Source: Datisca glomerata
Taxonomy: Eukaryota > Streptophyta > Magnoliopsida > Cucurbitales > Datiscaceae
Length of the DNA stretch: 64,000 nt
Assembly (NCBI GenBank): GCA_003255025.1
Contig: QANY01009342.1
Location: 62,001-126,000 of the forward strand
Direction of reading: 5' to 3'
This document shows, in pieces, positions 59,453-64,000 of this stretch. Position numbers and translations under genes: made by a program. A model generated the notes under the pieces. That model had not been told where the DNA came from. It saw only the letters and a program-made list of their open reading frames with translations, and searched no databases. How positions within the stretch are numbered: position 1 is the first letter of the stretch; each line of letters begins with the position of its first letter.

Positions 59453-62055
59453 GTCATCGAAAGTATAGCAATATAGGAGCCATAAGGTTAAGCTCTCAAA
59501 TAAATATAGTCAACACTATTTTCAACCCACTAAGCTACCTTTAATTACCATATCATCTTGTCTAATATAGTTACGCAGAGTACTTACGTGTAGACATTTA
59601 GGGATGGTTTCTAAGTATGTCCTCATAGTTGTGTGAAAGCCACCTAGGGTTAGCATGGGAGGTCATATATTGCGCTACCACATATATGCTCATCATGAAA
59701 TGTTTTCACCTGAAGTGTAATCACATCTTTTTGCATGAATGCATAAACAATGACAATAGTTGAATAAATAGCCTCAATCTTAATCATATCTATTATTCTT
59801 TAGAAACTTAATAAGTCTATCTTTTTTGATATAGAGTGCTCCCTGACAGTCTTTCCTAGATTCATTGGAAGATCCAAAGGCATACCCAATCTAAATTTTG
59901 TGGGTTGTTCATGTCATCCAATAAGCATAAGCAACCTTAGACTATGGTTTTTTTAGTAGCACTTAACAGAAACTTTAACTCAAACCTGTTAGCGAAAATA
60001 TGAAAATATAGGTCATTTGAAGAGTTTCAGGAGAAGATTAATTGGAGGAACATGTGTTGATCTACTTTGAGAAGGGTGCAAAGTAGACACATGATCGAAG
60101 TTTGGGCTGTAAAATGGATATATTTTGTTGTTGAAAAATAATTTCAGCCATTAATAGAACGTATGAATGACACATATCACTCTTCTAGTTGAAAATATCA
60201 ACATGTGTTGGTGTAGGGAGTATTTGGTGAACAAAATTAAAATGAAAGGTGTTAATTGTTTAATTTGAAATGTCAGAGTGCAAAGTGAAAGTTGGGTCAA
60301 AGTTCAGGGTATATTAGAGTAATTAGTCAAGATCCTTATATAGTGTCGTTAAAAAGTTATAAAAAAATTTTTAAGTAAAAATTCAACCCTATATGAATTG
60401 TCGCCAGTGCAAATTTCATATATATATATATATATATATATGTTATTGGAAAATTTTCACTTTATTCCGAAGTGAAAAAAATCATTAAAAGTTTGATTTA
60501 AGTTGTCTAATTTGAAGAAATTATAAAATATAAACTTCAATCAATAAAACGTTGAGAAAAGTAAACTTCAGATCATTTAGATATTTATGTGTGAAACACG
60601 CAAATTAAGAGTTTAGTTAGGGGTAAAGTGATATACATCATAAACATAGACAAAAGTGCATAAAAATAAATGGAAGAGCTTTTCAAACAACAAAACATGC
60701 TTACCTAACATAAATAGAAAGAGAAATGTAGATAGTAAAGGGGACTTTTTGTTGTAGAGACATTTTTTTTCCTTTTCTTAAGGTAGAATTTAGGATAATC
60801 CATGCTTTGCTTAAAAGGATGTTAAATCTTACTCACTATAAAAAGAATTAAATTACTCCAAGAATTAACTCTCCACCAATCAAATCAGAAAAGTTCTTCA
60901 ATAACCTTTTCCTCCTTCACCTTTTTTCTAATTTCAGAGATTCACTCTGAAAAAAGATCTGCACTTTAATCATAATAGACATATTCTTTTCCTCCCCAGT
61001 ATCTCTTGCCTTCAACTTTGCTTTGCTTTGCCTTTTTGCATGAAAAACAGTGTAAAAATGTATGTTTATATGTACAGCTGTTTGACTGAATAAAATTCAC
61101 GAGCTGTAATAAGGGAAAATGGATTACCTCAAACATTAGTTATCCAGTTCAACCGTCTGGGTCTGTTTAATATGTAAATAAATAAAAGAATAAATAAAAT
61201 GAGTTTTTGGTTTTTTGATTCAACCGCTCAGGTCCATCAACTCATATTTTTTTCTTTACGGACCTGGATATGTTAAGAGTTATATACTATAAATTTGTTT
61301 AGTGTTTCACCAAAATAGAAAGTTTTCTATTAAAACATCAAGAATGATTCACCGTAGAAATACCCGTTAACGACCAACGATAAAAAAAAAACAAGCAAAC
61401 TACAAATATGCAAGGTTTCTAAATGTTGTTCACAAGTAACCCATATAATATATTAACATTGTATCCATCTATTTACCTTATGTAATAAATATATATATTT
61501 TTATTAAGCATTTAGTATATTCATGACATGTCTTATGTATATTTACATTATTTAGACTATGTTGAAATAAGAATTTTGATGTTCTTATATTGTTTTTGTT
61601 ATTTATTGTATGTAACATATTTACACGATTGTCTTTTTAAATATCTTTAGCTTAAATGTAATATGTACGTAATTTTACCTTGAAGTAGGTGTTGTCAAGA
61701 TTGATCTTCATTTCACCAAGTATATGGACTATATAAGGTAAAATCCTAGAACATTACTTCAAACTACATATCTTCTTCTACATTGTATGAAAAAAAAAAC
61801 TCAAAAACCATAAGTTTATAAACACGAAATAATGAGTTTTAACTTTTAAAATTTTAGCTATAATGAAGAATATGCAATTCATAGGGAACATTTAAGCAAT
61901 TTATGGAACTAGTAAAGTGTTAGATGATGTTCACGTAATCGAGCCGATTAAATTTTTTAGTTATTTTCCTCACATTTTAGCTTTCTAGTTAGGCAGGAAA
62001 TAAAAATATAGCATTAAGTTTTATATAGATAATTAATTAAAGTTGTGAGTACATA
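59453..62055. other. AT-rich intergenic DNA
   Basis: No gene recognised. Holds an (AT)n microsatellite at 60417-60441. The phrase ttcaaccgtctgggtctgtt near 61149 is echoed by ttcaaccgctcaggtccatc near 61221, a diverged short repeat. Confidence 0.45.
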
Positions 62056-62358
62056 GATTAACTTTCAATTAATGAATTAATTAATATTAACTGAATTTTA
62101 TATTATTTTTTATTCAATAAGTAGATTAATTAATATAAATATGAGAGAAATATGTGACACTTTATGATTTTTGTACTTCTCACTACTTTATGTTATGAAT
62201 AATTAAAAGTTATTTATTTTAACAATTCCAATGCATCGGAGCATCATTCCGTAAATATGTTTTATTATTGTGGAAATCGAAAACTTCACTGATTTTTTTT
62301 TCTTTCAAGAATATGTTCATGAATTCTAATAAAATCGCTTATATGATGTGTATTTGAC
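62056..62358. repeat. Dispersed 0.5-kb repeat, copy C (interrupted)
   Basis: Diverged but collinear with copies A and B (taattaatataaatatgaga, cactactttatgttatgaat, ttatttattttaacaa). It stops at gtatttgaca, where copies A and B continue with ttgatcat; here the LINE begins. Confidence 0.75.
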
Positions 62359-63760
62359 ATTTTTTTGGTCAAAAACATATTTCATTCCAAACAAAGAATT
62401 AAGGGGGTTTAAAGCCCCTTATTACATCCAATTTCTCCTTCTCTACAATACAAGCCACAAATACAAGGTAAAGAAAATCAGCAGCCATAATAGCATTTCT
62501 TCCAACCCACTTGAAATTACAGACCGGAATAGAGGCAGCATCCAACACATTCAAAAACTTTCAGTCACAGCCCCCAATAGCAGAACACCAATCAATAGCC
62601 ATTTTACAATCAGACTCAATAACCACATGCTCCCTCATGGATAGCTAGAAGCTCAGCATGGATATTGCTACAAGCAGGAATGTTACAAACTTTGAACATA
62701 ATTACATTAGCGGTACCATTCCTAGCAATAACACCTTCCTTAGCAAAACCAGAAATTGCCTTATACGAGACATCACAATTAATTTTAATCCAACCAGCAT
62801 CAGGGGAAACCAGTAAACAATTCTATCACAAGTATTAAGAATAGGCGACCTGGACTGAAAGGGACCAAAAGAAATAAAATTGAAAATAAGCAATCTCCAT
62901 AGTTTTGATGGGATTAACATATTTACCTTCAAAAGCATCCTCATTCCTACCCTTCCAGATGTACCAACACAAATAACAGAAAAAGCTAACAACCTCCTTA
63001 CCTCCATCAGGATGTCTCAGAAGTTCCAGAAGAGTGTGAATAATAGAAGCCAAAATAAGGAGCTCCTTCACTAGGAAGATAAAATTTTAAAGGAGAACAA
63101 GCCCAGACAGCTTGGCTCCAATGATGACCTACCGACAAATGTTCAGTATACTCCACTTGTCCAAGCAAATAGGACAGAAATCATCTGATATGATGTTTAT
63201 ACGCTTCAGATTATCTTTGGTAGGAATAAGATTGCTAATCACACGCCAGATGAAGAGCTTGATCTTGGGAGATGCTTTCAGCTTCCAAAATACTTTCCAA
63301 AAATAACTTTGATTTGACACAGCAGTTGAAGAGGAAGCATTCTCTCCAAATTTTCCATCCAACAATATATTATAGCAAGACTTGATAGTAAACTCGCCAT
63401 TCCTAGTAAAAGGTCAAATACAATCATCCTCTTTATCTACTCTAGTTAGCTGAAGAGAGACAATCTCCTTGCAAACCCAATGGGGGAAAATTCTGTCAAT
63501 CGGATCTTTCTTCTAAAATCTGCGAATACCATTGGATCCTATAAGATCACCCACCATATTGATGGAAGAATTCTTCAAATCAGAAATATTGTTAAAGATC
63601 CATTTATCATCCCAAATATTGATAGAGTTATCCATTACCCACCCTCCAAATTATTGAAAATCGAGGCGCGCAACGAGGTGATGGATTTAAAAATTTTATT
63701 GATTAACAAAATAATCACGACCCACAAGTTAAAAAAATATTTTTGTGAAAAATAATTTTT
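62359..63760 (-). mobile_element. 5'-truncated LINE (L1-type) retrotransposon
   Basis: On the minus strand, 63640-63500 carries the post-RT DNSINIWDDKWIF motif. At 63365-63129 lies the zf-RVT domain (FWKLKASPKIKLFIWRVISN, LIPTKDNLKR, DDFCPICLDKW), and at 63071-62640 the linker and RNase H-like domain (YIWKGRNEDAFEGKYVNP, then KINCDVSYKA and HAELLAI in shifting frames). The 3' end, next to a short A-run on the minus strand (aaaaaaatgtc), inserts into dispersed repeat copy C. The RT and endonuclease are missing, which is typical 5' truncation. Frameshifted and inactive. Confidence 0.8.
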
Positions 63761-64000
63761 CTCAACGGATTTATTATATATTTATACATTATTTTAAGAC
63801 ATTCATATAAAGTAATAATACCTCTCGAAGTCTATCAAGCGTTCTCGCTATCTTCTAGTAAAACAACGAGCGTAAGATTCCACAAAGAACGAACTGTCAA
63901 ATCTACACTGAGATATTCCAAACCAATCCTCAAATACACTAGAACGTGTGTGGGCACGTAGAATAAATGAATAACACTTTTTTTTATCTTTAGATGTACT
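63761..64000. other. Right-edge repeat-like sequence
   Basis: Reads like part of a plant LTR (cgaacgaactgtcaaatct, gtgtgtgggcacgtagaat), but it is cut by the window edge and no second copy was seen. Confidence 0.25.

Overview
This window is AT-rich nuclear DNA from a flowering plant, almost certainly a eudicot. The genes have many small GT-AG introns. There is a plant-type PARP2 with two SAP domains, a sucrose synthase of the SUS2/SUS3 type, a relic of a TIR-NBS-LRR-like resistance gene, and decayed Ty1/copia, CACTA, hAT, Helitron-like and LINE elements. No rRNA, tRNA or CRISPR array was recognised. One 5-N assembly gap lies in a poly-G run inside a sucrose synthase intron (23631-23635).

Only two genes look intact, and they are convergent in the middle of the window. 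PARP2 (17974-21665, + strand) resolves into 18 coding exons giving 624 residues with all catalytic residues present. Sucrose synthase (22067-26767, - strand) resolves into 15 coding exons giving 818 residues. Their stop codons are about 400 bp apart. One gene is a nuclear DNA-damage ADP-ribosyltransferase and the other a cytosolic sucrose-cleaving enzyme, so no shared pathway is suggested.

Left flank (1-9 kb): a graveyard of gene pieces. It holds a stray copy of the last PARP2 exon (979-1077), three exons of a plastid/thylakoid type I signal peptidase pseudogene (2317-2777), an 802-bp LTR with its primer-binding site (3087-3888), and an LRR-encoding resistance gene fragment. The fragment is split by a decayed copia element (3979-8435) that carries a near-perfect 5-bp target duplication.

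9-17.4 kb: a weakly coding-like zone, then about 6 kb of tandem repeats. These are a 17-bp minisatellite, a roughly 117-bp satellite with an exact 444-bp higher-order period, and a roughly 21-bp repeat that flips orientation. A 330-bp non-satellite module occurs on both sides of the satellite, so the locus has a 2.65-kb macro-period.

29-41 kb: a complete CACTA element (29267-34175) with 3-bp target duplications but no transposase core, then an internally deleted copia (35248-40563) carrying a nested 1.9-kb solo LTR (37611-39522).

41-54 kb: AT-rich intergenic DNA with an inverted-repeat-bounded element (43417-45080), a Helitron-like 3' end (46088), a 426-bp hAT MITE with 8-bp target duplications (46749-47174), an LTR fragment joined to a dispersed 0.5-kb repeat, two more minisatellites, and the right end of a second CACTA.

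54.5-64 kb: a structurally complete but mutated copia (54551-59447) and a 5'-truncated LINE (62359-63760, - strand) inserted in a third copy of the dispersed repeat. No new biochemical system is evident. The most unusual material is the compound satellite locus and the layered insertion history.
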